Positions 25,026-35,492 are shown, counted from the stretch's first letter. The stretch is DNA of 64,000 bases from Asanoa hainanensis (GCF_900188485.1 NZ_FZPH01000017.1:1-64000), one strand, 5' to 3'. Program-made: numbers and translations. The notes: generated from the sequence alone by a model not told the origin.

Positions 25026-25559
25026 ATGTCTGGGATTTCCAGGTCTGGGTTCTCCAGGCTCTGGGTGAAGGTCGGTGCCGGTGTTGCCGGTGCGGCGCTG
25101 GTGGTCACCGGTCTCACGGCCGCGACCACCGCGAGTGCGAACGATTCGAAGGCCGCACCGCCGGCCAGCGTCACCGTGCAGACCCGCAACGGGCCGAACG
25201 GGGCCTACCTGACCGACGGCCAGGGAAACACGCTGTACCTGTTCGTGGCCGACACGAGCAACAAGTCCACCTGCAACGACGCGTGCGCCGCGCAGTGGCC
25301 GCCGCTGGTCACGCAGGGCGCCGTGGTCGCCGGCAGCGGTGTCGACGCGGGCAAGCTCGCCACGTCGACGCGGCAGGACAACACGAAGCAGGCGACGTAC
25401 AACAACCATCCGCTCTACACGTTCGTCGCCGACACCGCGCCGGGCCAGACCAATGGCCAGGGCGTGAACGCGTTCGGCGCGCTGTGGTGGACGGTCAACC
25501 CGAACGGTGACGCCATCACCGCTCGCGGGAGCAACGCCCCGGGTGGGGTCGTCTACTGA
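25026..25559 (+). CDS. Secreted repeat protein (PF03640/COG4315-like)
   Basis: A 177-residue exported protein. A Sec signal peptide (residues 1-39) ends near SAND. Two copies of the secreted repeat follow: YLTDGQGNTLYLFVADT...CNDACAAQWPPLVT and HPLYTFVADTAPGQTNGQGVNAFGALWWTV. The family is of unknown function; members are periplasmic or cell-surface proteins, some beside electron-transfer or Mo enzymes. It follows the sulfite-oxidase-type gene by 62 bases, which may be meaningful. GGAAGG precedes the ATG. A strong terminator follows. Confidence 0.85.
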   Translation: MSGISRSGFSRLWVKVGAGVAGAALVVTGLTAATTASANDSKAAPPASVTVQTRNGPNGAYLTDGQGNTLYLFVADTSNKSTCNDACAAQWPPLVTQGAVVAGSGVDAGKLATSTRQDNTKQATYNNHPLYTFVADTAPGQTNGQGVNAFGALWWTVNPNGDAITARGSNAPGGVVY

Positions 25560-25565
25560 CTGATT

Positions 25566-25611
25566 GCGGTGGGCCGTCCGTTGTGGACGGCCCACCGCTC
25601 TTTCTCTTTTT
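25566..25611. terminator. Rho-independent terminator, bidirectional
   Basis: A perfect 14-bp stem (25566-25579 with 25585-25598), five-base loop and a T-rich tail to 25611. It lies between the convergent secreted-repeat gene and the SRPBCC gene and should stop the plus-strand transcript. It is the clearest intrinsic terminator in the window. Confidence 0.9.
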
Positions 25612-26053
25612 AGTCGAAGTCCGCGACCTTGACGTCGTTCGGCGCCGGGTGGCCGCGGCCGGTCTCCACGAGCTCCCTCAGGCTCAGCAGGTACGAGCCC
25701 CACTTGGTCGAGCAGTGGTGCATGAACTCGACCGGCTCCTGCCAGCCCTCGTGCTTGAAGAGCACGATGGTGTACGCGTCGCGCTGCTCGAGCCGCCAGT
25801 CGACCTCGGTGCCGATCCACTCCGGGGGCCCTTCGACGACGCGCCAGCGCACGTGGCCGGCGGGGTCGAGCTCCAGGATCTCCATGTCGAAGCCGCCGAG
25901 GTCGCCGAAGCGGAAGGCCAGCTTCTCGCCGACCTCGCTCTTGCCCACGGTGTCGGTGGTCCACCAGCCGGCCAGGCCCTCGGGGGTCGCCACGGCGCGG
26001 TAGACGTCGTCGAGCGGCGCGATCGCGCCGACCCGGTGCAGGATGTCAACCAT
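25610..26053 (-). CDS. SRPBCC (AHSA1-like) domain protein
   Basis: A 147-residue START/Bet-v-1-type domain: ILHRVGAIAPLDDVYRAVATPEGLAGWWTTDT, LAFRFGDLGGFDMEILELDP and the C-terminal long helix TKWGSYLLSLRELVETG. AHSA1-like proteins bind hydrophobic ligands or act as co-chaperone-like domains. It is the third gene of an SRPBCC-ArsR-SRPBCC operon; its start overlaps the end of the ArsR gene by eight bases. Pairs of this kind usually have an ArsR repressor and one or two SRPBCC proteins that handle the inducing ligand. Confidence 0.85.
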   Translation of the reverse strand: MVDILHRVGAIAPLDDVYRAVATPEGLAGWWTTDTVGKSEVGEKLAFRFGDLGGFDMEILELDPAGHVRWRVVEGPPEWIGTEVDWRLEQRDAYTIVLFKHEGWQEPVEFMHHCSTKWGSYLLSLRELVETGRGHPAPNDVKVADFD

Positions 26054-26378
26054 CTCGGTCCCTCTTTCGTTCAATGGCCTCTGCGAGGCGCTTGATGCGG
26101 CGCAGTCGGGCGTCCCAGCTCGCACCGACCGCGTTGAGCTGGGCGACGGCCTTGGCCAGCTGGGCCTCGTCGATCTGGTAGTGCCGCTCCCGGCCGGCCG
26201 TTCTGCCCGTGACCAGGCCGACCCGGTCGAGGACGGCCAGGTGCTTGGCTACCGCCTGCCTGGTGACCGGTAGCTCCTGCGCCAGCGTGGTGGCGGTGCC
26301 CGATCCCCCGGCGAGCAACAGGTCGATCATCGTGCGCCGGGTCGGGTCGCCGATCGCGGACCAGAGGTCGTCGTTCAT
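26046..26378 (-). CDS. ArsR family transcriptional regulator
   Basis: A 110-residue winged-helix repressor: LWSAIGDPTRRTMIDLLLAGGSGTATTLAQELPVTRQAVAKHLAVLDRVGLVTGRTAGRERHY is the complete ArsR HTH and wing. No metal-binding CxC is present, so it senses something other than arsenic or heavy metals. It overlaps the first SRPBCC gene by ATGA and the third by eight bases. It probably represses its own operon and the divergent DUF1801 gene through the GCAAC/GTTGC array at 26835-26895. Confidence 0.9.
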   Translation of the reverse strand: MNDDLWSAIGDPTRRTMIDLLLAGGSGTATTLAQELPVTRQAVAKHLAVLDRVGLVTGRTAGRERHYQIDEAQLAKAVAQLNAVGASWDARLRRIKRLAEAIERKRDRDG

Positions 26379-26821
26379 CTCTTGTCCACGTACGCGCCCA
26401 GGGCCGGGATGTACTTGTCCCAGCCGGTAACGTGGTCGTTGTAGGCCTCTTCGAGAACCGCGATCTCCCAACCCATCTCGCGGAAGCCGGTCTCGGTCAT
26501 CCGGATCCGGGTGCCGTTGTCCGCCGGAAGCAGGTCGAAGGTGACGAGCAGCGACGGCCCGGTCCGGTCGGGCTCGGCGTAGACCCACCGGAACGAGAAT
26601 CTTTTCGGCGGGTCGACCTCGACCACCGTCATCTCGACGGCCATCGTCTCGCCGGTGTCGGGGTCGCGCCAGAGGAGCTCGCCCGGCGCGCCGGGGACCG
26701 GCTCGAACCGGGCCTCGTCGGGCCACCACTCCTGGACGTGCTCAGGCTTGCTGACCACGTCGAACACCACGTCGGGCGAGGCCTCGACGAGGATGTCGCG
26801 CTCGATCGATCCGTACTCCAC
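26375..26821 (-). CDS. SRPBCC (AHSA1-like) domain protein
   Basis: A 148-residue ligand-binding cone protein: EYGSIERDILVEASPDVVFDVVSKPEHVQEWWPDEA at the start, PPKRFSFRWVYAEPDRTGPSLLVTFDLLPADNGTRIRMTETGF, and a C-terminal helix VTGWDKYIPALGAYV. The first gene of the ArsR operon. I use the GTG at 26821 because GGAAGGG sits six bases before it; the longer frame begins six codons upstream in a region that carries the operator. The ligand is unknown. The two SRPBCC proteins of the operon differ clearly in sequence. Confidence 0.85.
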   Translation of the reverse strand: MEYGSIERDILVEASPDVVFDVVSKPEHVQEWWPDEARFEPVPGAPGELLWRDPDTGETMAVEMTVVEVDPPKRFSFRWVYAEPDRTGPSLLVTFDLLPADNGTRIRMTETGFREMGWEIAVLEEAYNDHVTGWDKYIPALGAYVDKR

Positions 26822-26834
26822 AGTTCTGCCCTTC

Positions 26835-26895
26835 CGCAACCTTTTGTTGCGTCAACGCTAGCTCGGTCTCCTCTTGTTGCGCAACCTCTGGTTGC
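26835..26895. promoter_or_regulatory. ArsR operator array in the divergent promoter
   Basis: Two copies of GCAAC-N5-GTTGC, at 26836-26850 and 26881-26895, start exactly 45 bases apart; an extra GTTGC half-site (26876-26880) makes the second overlap GTTGCGCAAC. On the minus strand, -35 TTGCGC (26879-26884), an 18-base spacer and -10 TAGCGT (26855-26860) fit between them, so one site covers the -35 and the other lies at the start point. This is an excellent repressor layout. Confidence 0.75.
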
Positions 26896-26933
26896 TCGTC
26901 ATTTTTGTCGGTGGCCCCGGTTACGGTGTTCCC

Positions 26934-27350
26934 ATGAGTGGCCAGGACCCTGTCGTCGAGTTTCTCGACGGTCTTTCGGTGCAGCGCCGCGCCGAGGCGC
27001 GGGCGGTGCACGATGTCATTCGCGCGGCGGCGCCCGATCTGGAGCCGTGGATCTGGCGTGGGGTCATGTGGGGCGGCACCGACCAGACGATCCTGGGCCA
27101 CGGGCGGATGACCCAGGTCAACCGCAGTGGCAAAAAGGTCGAGTGGTTCGTCATGGGCCTGGCGAGCCAGAAGGCCTACCTGAGCCTCTATGTCAGCGCG
27201 GTGCGGGACGGGCGTTACCTGGCCCAGGTCTACGGCGACCGGCTCGGCAAGGTGAAGATCGGGTCGTCGTCGGTGAGCTTCCGCCGGCTCGCCGACCTCG
27301 ACCTGGCCGTGCTGGCCGAGCTCGCCGCCGAGGCCGCGGGTGGTGACTGA
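26934..27350 (+). CDS. DUF1801 domain protein
   Basis: A 138-residue soluble protein: EFLDGLSVQRRAEARAVHDVIRAAAPDLEPWIWRGVMWGG and YLSLYVSAVRDGRYLAQVYGDRLGKVKIGSSSVSFRRLADLDLAVL are the DUF1801 (YdhG-like) pattern of an all-alpha/beta sandwich, function unknown. It is transcribed divergently from the ArsR operon and so probably under the same operators. The ATG is six bases after TACGGT with no Shine-Dalgarno, so the mRNA is probably leaderless. DUF1801 proteins often sit next to ArsR/SRPBCC genes in actinobacteria. Confidence 0.85.
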   Translation: MSGQDPVVEFLDGLSVQRRAEARAVHDVIRAAAPDLEPWIWRGVMWGGTDQTILGHGRMTQVNRSGKKVEWFVMGLASQKAYLSLYVSAVRDGRYLAQVYGDRLGKVKIGSSSVSFRRLADLDLAVLAELAAEAAGGD

Positions 27351-27422
27351 CGGGCGTCCACAGGGGATCACGGAGCGCAGCGAATCCCGCTACGCTGTCG
27401 CGTCGACGGAGGGATGCTCGAC

Positions 27423-29889
<2,467 letters not shown>

Positions 29890-29981
29890 AGAGCGCGTCC
29901 CTTACCTGGATGAACGAGCGTTTTGCTCCGCCTACCGTAGCTGATCACGAATCATGCCCGCCGCTCCACGTGCCTGGGTCA

Positions 29982-30011
29982 GGCAACCTTTCCTGATCCC
30001 AGGCGGTACTA
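29982..30011 (+). promoter_or_regulatory. Candidate ECF-type promoter of the SigE-family gene
   Basis: GGCAACCTT (29982-29990) and GGTACTA (30005-30011) sit 30 to 60 bases before the sigma-factor start, with roughly ECF spacing. The sigma factor may recognise it itself (autoregulation). This rests on motif resemblance only. Confidence 0.35.
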
Positions 30012-30044
30012 CCGCATGACCGGCTCGGCAGGAAGGGCGCGCAC

Positions 30045-30542
30045 GTGATCACACCGGAGGGCTTCGAGGACTTCGTCGTCGGCCGCTCACCGCGCCTGTT
30101 GCGCACCGCGTACCTGCTCACCCGCGACTGGGCCCTGGCCGAGGACCTGCTGCAGACGGCCCTGGCGCGAGCCTGGGAGGCCTGGTCGCGGATCGACGGC
30201 GACCCGGAGCCGTACGTGCGGCGGATCATCGTCAACACGTACGCCTCCGCGTGGCGCCGCCGCTGGCGAGGTGAGCTGCCCACTGCCGACCTGCCCGAGC
30301 CACCGGGCGCCGCCGACCCGCATGGCCATCTCGACGACCGGGACTCGCTGTGGCGGGCCCTCGGCCGACTCCCCCGCCGGCAACGGGCGGTGCTGGTCCT
30401 GCGGTACTTCGAAGACCTCTCGGAGGCCGAGATCGCCGAGGCGCTCGGCTGCTCGATCGGCACCGTCAAGAGCCAGGCCAGCCGCGCCGTGGCCAAGCTA
30501 CGCCTCGACGAGACGCTCGCACCGGAAGGACTGCTGCGATGA
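30045..30542 (+). CDS. SigE-family RNA polymerase sigma factor
   Basis: A 165-residue group 4 sigma factor of the SigE family. Region 2: FEDFVVGRSPRLLRTAYLLTRDWALAEDLLQTALARAWEAW (residues 7-47). Region 4: LPRRQRAVLVLRYFEDLSEAEIAEALGCSIGTVKSQASRAVAKLR (residues about 108-153). SigE-family members usually lack a classical anti-sigma with a zinc motif; a membrane partner often follows, as here, by an ATGA overlap. The GTG start has GGAAGGG upstream. Its targets are unknown. Confidence 0.9.
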   Translation: MITPEGFEDFVVGRSPRLLRTAYLLTRDWALAEDLLQTALARAWEAWSRIDGDPEPYVRRIIVNTYASAWRRRWRGELPTADLPEPPGAADPHGHLDDRDSLWRALGRLPRRQRAVLVLRYFEDLSEAEIAEALGCSIGTVKSQASRAVAKLRLDETLAPEGLLR

Positions 30543-31549
30543 ACACGACGGACCTCCGGCAGCTGCTCGACGAGCGTTCTGGCGACTCGGCCGAGCAGGT
30601 CATGCACCACCTGCGCCTTCGCGGTGTGGCGGCAAAGGTCCGCCGGCGCCGCCGCCGGCGGGTCGCGACCTGGGCCGCCTGCGTGCTGGTCGCGCTCGGC
30701 GGATTCTCCGCTTTCGCGCTGCGGCCGGGCCCGACCCCTCCTGCTCCCCCGACGACACACACGATCGAAGGCTTCCCGGAGTACGGCCTCGGCACGCGCG
30801 TGACGGCGGCGGCGTCCGCCGACTTCGCCGTGCGCCGCGTCGAGGTCACGCTGGTGCCCAGCACCCTGGACCTGACGGTGTTCACCCGCTGCGACCGCGT
30901 TTCGGACACCACCGCCATCGACATGACCGTGACGGTCAACGACCACGAACTGACCGGCGGCACCTGCGGCGCGGCCGCCCGCTGGTCGACCTGGACGCCC
31001 GAGCTGGGCGTGGTGAAGGACAGGCCCGCGACCTTCGTCATGACCATCACGGGCGCCCGCCGCTTCGACGGGGAGCAGACCGTCGCCGCGCCGATCCCGG
31101 AGACCGGCACGTTTGGGCTCGCCCTCGGCGAACGCGTCCCGTTCGACAGCTATCCCCTGCCACCCCGGCCGTCAGGCCCGCTTCCCCCGCTGGACGAGAA
31201 CCCGAGCTTCTGCTCGACGGCGCGGTGCCTGGACGCGGTCATCATCCGTTCCGACCCGAACGACCCGACCCTCCCGGTCCGGCGAACCCTGACCTGGAAA
31301 CCGCTCAGCACGATCGACCTGGTCAGCCAGACGCCGGGCTTCCTGCACCTCCGGGTCAACGACGTGGAGATCGCCACGGGCGAATGGTGGGACTACGAAC
31401 AGGGCGGCCACGGGGTGACCGGCGACCAGGGCGGCCAATGGAAGGAACCGTTCGGCCTCGACCCGCGACCCGGCGACCGGGTGACGATCGAGATCGTCCC
31501 GGAACACCAGACCGGCGACTGGCAGGTCATCCTCAAACCGGCCGAGTGA
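30539..31549 (+). CDS. Membrane protein, candidate sigma-factor partner
   Basis: A 336-residue protein co-translated with the SigE-family gene (4-base overlap). Residues 1-47 are charged and cytoplasmic (LRQLLDERSGDSAEQVMHHLRLRGVAAKVRRRRRRRV), 48-65 form one helix, and the remaining 270 residues look like an extracytoplasmic beta-rich domain with several Cys (FTRCDRV, GGTCGAA, PSFCSTARCLDAV). The topology is that of an anti-sigma or signal receptor, but I see no zinc HxxxCxxC anti-sigma domain in the cytoplasmic part. The function is inferred from position only. Confidence 0.7.
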   Translation: MNTTDLRQLLDERSGDSAEQVMHHLRLRGVAAKVRRRRRRRVATWAACVLVALGGFSAFALRPGPTPPAPPTTHTIEGFPEYGLGTRVTAAASADFAVRRVEVTLVPSTLDLTVFTRCDRVSDTTAIDMTVTVNDHELTGGTCGAAARWSTWTPELGVVKDRPATFVMTITGARRFDGEQTVAAPIPETGTFGLALGERVPFDSYPLPPRPSGPLPPLDENPSFCSTARCLDAVIIRSDPNDPTLPVRRTLTWKPLSTIDLVSQTPGFLHLRVNDVEIATGEWWDYEQGGHGVTGDQGGQWKEPFGLDPRPGDRVTIEIVPEHQTGDWQVILKPAE

Positions 31550-31582
31550 CCGCTGATATCGGTGACCCGCTGCTGCCGACGA

Positions 31583-32728
31583 TCACCGTCCGCCGACGGT
31601 GGTGACCCGGTATTCCGCCCTGATCCTTGCCGGCAGAGCCGCGAACACGGCATGTGACCCCGGCGGACCCATGGCGTTGAGCACCTCCGCCCGTTTCCCT
31701 AACCAGGCGAGGATCGCGGCCGCGGCTTCGGCGTTCATCCGGGACAGCATCGCCGCCAGGGCGTCCGTCGAATGGTGCCTGAGGTGCTCTTCCGCGGCTG
31801 CGGGCGGCATGGCTGCCAGCAGCGCGAAAGCGGCTTCGCTGTCCATCAGCTTCAGGAGGTCGGCTCGGCTGGGACCGGGACAGCGTGGGCCCGCCAGGGC
31901 GGGCGGCATCGACGCCAGGATGGCTGCGGCGGCCGGCTGGTCCAGCGTTCTGAGCACCCGTCTGGCCAGCACGGCATCCATCGACGCCACGGCGGCGGCC
32001 GCCAGCCGCAGCGGCCGGATGGCGGCAAGGACGCGCGCGGCGGGACCGGTGTGCAGCCCTTCGAGCAACTGCGCGACCTCTCCTGGCGTCAGGTCCGCCA
32101 CCATCGACGCGACCGCGACCGGTGCCATCGCGGACAGCTCCGCGGCCGAGGCCGGGCGGGTCAGCGGTCGGGCCTCGTCCCGCAACCAGCGCCGCCAGCC
32201 GCGGCTGTTGACGTTCGCGGCCGGGTGGTCCAATGCCCAGAGGACGAAACGCGCGCGGAGCCGCGACCGCTCATCCGCTCCGGCGGCGGCCGCTTCGAGC
32301 TGCGAGCGCAGCGATGCGTCGTCGAGCCGGCGGGCAAGCTCCGTGTAGCAGTGGTCCTGGCAGCGCTGCGTTCGGTGCACCATGGCGAGCAGCAGGTCGA
32401 CCAGCGCCGGCCGGACGTCCTCGGGCACGCCGGACCGGGTGAAGGTCCGCAGCAGAAGCTCTTTCGCCGTCCACGGCGAGTGGGTCCACGACTCCCGCCA
32501 TTCGTCCGGGAAGCGGCGCTCCCACTCCAGGAACAGCACCGCGTGCGGCGCCAGCCGCGAATAGGCCGCGGGGTCCGGGACGCCCGGCCACCCGGACGAC
32601 TCCAGGAACGCGGACAGCAGGCTCGGGAACGTGCCCGTTCCCGAATCGGAGATCTCCGCCAGGTGCCGGGCCAGCGCCTCCGACCGGACGCGTTCGTCCG
32701 CCGCGGCCAGCCCGTGCACCCAGCTCAT
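31583..32728 (-). CDS. Hypothetical protein with MgtE-N/FliG-like helical repeats
   Basis: A 381-residue soluble protein. The first half is an alpha domain I do not recognise (LLSAFLESSGWPGVPDPAAYSRLAPHAVLFLEWERRFPDEW). From about residue 200 it consists of repeats of about 25-30 residues such as VAQLLEGLHTGPAARVLAAIRP, AAAILASMPP, AAFALLAAMPPAAAEEHL and LAAMLSRMNAEAAAAILAWL. These repeats resemble the superhelical N domain of MgtE and FliG-like proteins. There is no membrane segment, so it is not a transporter. It follows the upstream MFS gene after three bases and is surely co-transcribed. Confidence 0.65.
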   Translation of the reverse strand: MSWVHGLAAADERVRSEALARHLAEISDSGTGTFPSLLSAFLESSGWPGVPDPAAYSRLAPHAVLFLEWERRFPDEWRESWTHSPWTAKELLLRTFTRSGVPEDVRPALVDLLLAMVHRTQRCQDHCYTELARRLDDASLRSQLEAAAAGADERSRLRARFVLWALDHPAANVNSRGWRRWLRDEARPLTRPASAAELSAMAPVAVASMVADLTPGEVAQLLEGLHTGPAARVLAAIRPLRLAAAAVASMDAVLARRVLRTLDQPAAAAILASMPPALAGPRCPGPSRADLLKLMDSEAAFALLAAMPPAAAEEHLRHHSTDALAAMLSRMNAEAAAAILAWLGKRAEVLNAMGPPGSHAVFAALPARIRAEYRVTTVGGR

Positions 32729-32731
32729 CCG

Positions 32732-33901
32732 TCACGCCGCCCGGCGGTGGACCGTGGTCATCGCGACGACGCCCAGCAGGCCGGCCACCGGGGCCAGGGC
32801 GAAGCCGGCCCGTAGATCCGTCGCCGCGAGTGGGCCCGTCAGCGCCGCTCCCGTGGCGCTGCCGACGGTGAACGCGGTGACGATCCACGCGAACGCCTCC
32901 ACCACCGTGCCCGGTGGGGCCAGGTCGTCGGTCGTGAGGAAGACCGCGGTCAGCAGCGGCGGCAGGGAGAACCCGCTCACCGCGACCAGAACCGCCATCG
33001 TGCCGACGCCCGGCAGCAACAGCAGTGGCAGGTAGCCGACCGCGAAGCACACCGCCAGCCAGGGCAGCCGGCCCGTCCCGCCGGGCTTCGCGCGGGTGTA
33101 GAGCAGGCCGCCGAGCAGCGCACCGCCGGCCTGTGCCGCCAGCAGCCAGCCGCTCAGGCCCCGGTCGCCCGTCGCCTCCGCGTAGCCCGTCAGGACCACC
33201 GGCAGGCTGCCCACCGCCGCGCCCGCGCAGGCCACGCCGGCTACCAGCACCACGAAGCGCGCCACCCGCAGCGGGCCGGCCCAGTGTCGCGGCGCCGGCT
33301 CGCCCCGCCACACCCGCACCGGGCCCGCCAGGGCGAAGACGATCACGCCCGCGAGCTGGCACGCGGCCGCCGCGACCAGGCCCGCCGGCGGCCCGGCGAT
33401 GCCGACCGCGGTCAGCGTGACCAGTGGACCCACCACGAAGATGATCTCTTGAAGGGCGATGTCGAGCGTGTACGCGGCCGGGACCGCCGGTGAGGGCACC
33501 AACGAGGGCCAGAGTGCCCGCAGGCAGGCCTCCAGCGGCGGCGTTCCCAGGCCGGCCAACGCCGCGCCGGCCAGCGTCGGCACCAACGCACCTCCGCCGG
33601 CCGCGACCAGCAGGAAGCCCAACGCGGACAACGCCGACGAGGCGTACAGCACCGGTGGCTGGCGCCAGCGGTCGACCGAGCGGGCCAGCAGCGGCGCGCT
33701 GACCGCCATGCCGGCCGTGTAGACCGCGACCACCACACCGGCCACGGTCAGGCTGACGGACTCGCGGGCGAACAGCAGCAGGGCCAGCGGGCCGGAGGCC
33801 AGCGGCAGGCGGCCGACCTGGTTGGCGAGCAGCAGCCGGGGCACGCGCGGTGCGCGCAGGACGGTCCGGATGCCGGGCGGTGCGGACGTGACTGTAGACA
33901 T
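32732..33901 (-). CDS. MFS transporter (12-helix drug/sugar exporter type)
   Basis: A 389-residue major-facilitator protein: LLANQVGRLPLASGPLALLLFARESVSLTVAG opens helix 1, the loop 2-3 motif is LLARSVDRWRQPP, and twelve helices can be placed. Residues GWLLAAQAGGALLGGLLYTRAKP and FTVGSATGAALTGPLAA belong to helices of the second half. This resembles the proteobacterial/actinobacterial 'arabinose efflux permease' type exporters. It starts the last part of a minus-strand transcript that also holds a short upstream ORF (33953-34042) with its stop 52 bases before this ATG. GGGAG lies about ten bases before the ATG. Confidence 0.85.
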   Translation of the reverse strand: MSTVTSAPPGIRTVLRAPRVPRLLLANQVGRLPLASGPLALLLFARESVSLTVAGVVVAVYTAGMAVSAPLLARSVDRWRQPPVLYASSALSALGFLLVAAGGGALVPTLAGAALAGLGTPPLEACLRALWPSLVPSPAVPAAYTLDIALQEIIFVVGPLVTLTAVGIAGPPAGLVAAAACQLAGVIVFALAGPVRVWRGEPAPRHWAGPLRVARFVVLVAGVACAGAAVGSLPVVLTGYAEATGDRGLSGWLLAAQAGGALLGGLLYTRAKPGGTGRLPWLAVCFAVGYLPLLLLPGVGTMAVLVAVSGFSLPPLLTAVFLTTDDLAPPGTVVEAFAWIVTAFTVGSATGAALTGPLAATDLRAGFALAPVAGLLGVVAMTTVHRRAA

Positions 33902-33952
33902 AGGACAGCGCTCCCAAGAACAGAAGGGACAGGGCCGGAGACGGGCCCGGTC

Positions 33953-34042
33953 TCAGGGAGCGAAGTCGCCGCGGTTGTGATCGTTGCCATACAGGGGCAG
34001 CGGCGGAGTGATCCAGCGCGCGAAGGCGGCAGCGGGGATCAC
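33953..34042 (-). CDS. Short upstream ORF (29 codons), candidate leader or small protein
   Basis: A GTG-started frame between the two MFS genes that reads MIPAAAFARWITPPLPLY, then a polar end GNDHNRGDFAP, and stops 51 bases before the second MFS gene. It begins ten bases after the upstream MFS stop, in the normal arrangement of an operon. Downstream of its stop, GAGAC/GTCTC and GGGCC/GGCCC can form two mutually exclusive small hairpins. A translated leader controlling the exporter, or a small membrane-associated protein, are both possible. The sequence looks non-random but I cannot name a family. Confidence 0.45.
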   Translation of the reverse strand: MIPAAAFARWITPPLPLYGNDHNRGDFAP

Positions 34043-34051
34043 ACCGGCATT

Positions 34052-35410
34052 CTAGCGGTGCGTGCGGTCGAGGGTATAGCGGCGTTGCACCAGCAGCGCC
34101 ACGACCAGCAGCACGGCCGGCACGATGCCGAAGCCGTAGCGGACCGCGTCCAGGGCCGACGACGACTGCTGGACGTCGTCGCCGCTCGAGCCCACGAAGC
34201 CGCCGATGGCCAGGCAGGCCGCGTAGAGGTACGGGCCGATCGCGCCGCCGGCCGAGTCCGCGGCCGTCCACACGCCCGTGTAGCTGCCGGCGTCGGCGAT
34301 CTTGCGTCCGGACGCGGCGGCCACCACGTCGGGCAGCATCGCGAAGTAGAGCAGCTGCAACGCGGCGAACGCGACGCCCAGCACCGCCACCACCGCGACC
34401 AGCACCGCCAACGGCACGCGGCTGCCGAGGGCGATGACCAGCCCGCCGGCCGCGAAGACGCCCTGGGCCACGAGCAGGCCGCGCTGCTTGCCGATGCGCC
34501 GGGTCACCGCGAGCCAGACTGGCGTGGCCACCAGCGCGGGTCCGAGGAACGCCGCGATCAGCACGGTGGTCAACCCGGACCGGCCCAGCTCGTACGTGGC
34601 GTAGTACGGCGCCGCCGCGAGCACCAGGTGGGTCGCGGTGCCGGTCAACAGATAGGCGGTCACCAGTGGGCGGAACTGCGGGTCGCGCAGCGAGCTGAGC
34701 AGGACCCGGATGCCGCGCAGCGGAGGTGGCGCCGCGTTCACCGGCGTTCCCGCTGCCGCGCCGAGCCGGCGTACACCGTTGATCCCCACCAGCATCGCGG
34801 CGAGCATCCCGGCGGCCAGCGCGCACCCCATCACGACGTACCCGGTGCGGGTCGGATCGTCGCCCCCCACGAGCACCGGGGCGAGCACGCCGCTGGCCAG
34901 GATGCCGACGGTGAGCACGACCATCCGGAACGACATGAGCCGGGTGCGCTCGTGGTAGCCGATCGCGAGGTCCGCCGGGGTCGCGAGATACGGCACCTGG
35001 TACGCCGCGAAGAGCAGGTTGCCGAGGACGTAGAAGGCCGCGACCCAGATCGCGGCGGCGTTGCCGTGCAGGCCACCGGGCACGGCGAACAGAGCGGCAA
35101 AGGCCAGCGGGAGTACGCAGGCGAGCAGCATCAGGGTCAGCCGGTGGCCGTGCCGGGCGCGCTGCACGTCGGAGACGTGGCCGACGAACGGGTGCAGCAG
35201 CACGTCGGCGATCTTCGGCACCAGCAGGGCGAAGCCGGCGGCGAGCGGCGCCACGGCCAGCACGTCGGTGAGGAAGTAGAGCAGCAGCAGGCCCGGCACG
35301 GTGATCCAGACGCCCATGCCGATCGAGCCGGTGGAGAAGGCCAGCAGGCCGCTGCGGGGCAGGCTGACGGTGCCGGTCTCGGTGGTCGGCTCGACCGGGG
35401 TCCGGGTCAT
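34052..35410 (-). CDS. MFS transporter, MelB/GPH-type symporter fold
   Basis: A 452-residue twelve-helix transporter: GSIGMGVWITVPGLLLLYFLTDVLAVAPLAAGFALLVPKIADVLLHPFVGHVSD is the typical GPH (glycoside-pentoside-hexuronide) start, with D in helix 2 (KIADVLLHP) and the repeated TADSAGGAIGPYLYAACLAIGG in the second half. These carry sugars or glycosides with Na+ or H+, but some are exporters. The start at 35410 follows TGACCGG-rich DNA with no perfect Shine-Dalgarno; upstream in-frame codons belong to the divergent monooxygenase promoter. It is the first gene of a transcript with the short ORF and the second MFS gene. Confidence 0.85.
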   Translation of the reverse strand: MTRTPVEPTTETGTVSLPRSGLLAFSTGSIGMGVWITVPGLLLLYFLTDVLAVAPLAAGFALLVPKIADVLLHPFVGHVSDVQRARHGHRLTLMLLACVLPLAFAALFAVPGGLHGNAAAIWVAAFYVLGNLLFAAYQVPYLATPADLAIGYHERTRLMSFRMVVLTVGILASGVLAPVLVGGDDPTRTGYVVMGCALAAGMLAAMLVGINGVRRLGAAAGTPVNAAPPPLRGIRVLLSSLRDPQFRPLVTAYLLTGTATHLVLAAAPYYATYELGRSGLTTVLIAAFLGPALVATPVWLAVTRRIGKQRGLLVAQGVFAAGGLVIALGSRVPLAVLVAVVAVLGVAFAALQLLYFAMLPDVVAAASGRKIADAGSYTGVWTAADSAGGAIGPYLYAACLAIGGFVGSSGDDVQQSSSALDAVRYGFGIVPAVLLVVALLVQRRYTLDRTHR

Positions 35411-35492
35411 GCACGCTCCTAGGATTGACCGGACCCGGCTGATGCCAGCACGATCCACTGGCGAACTTAATTGTCTACGGATCGGGTATGCA

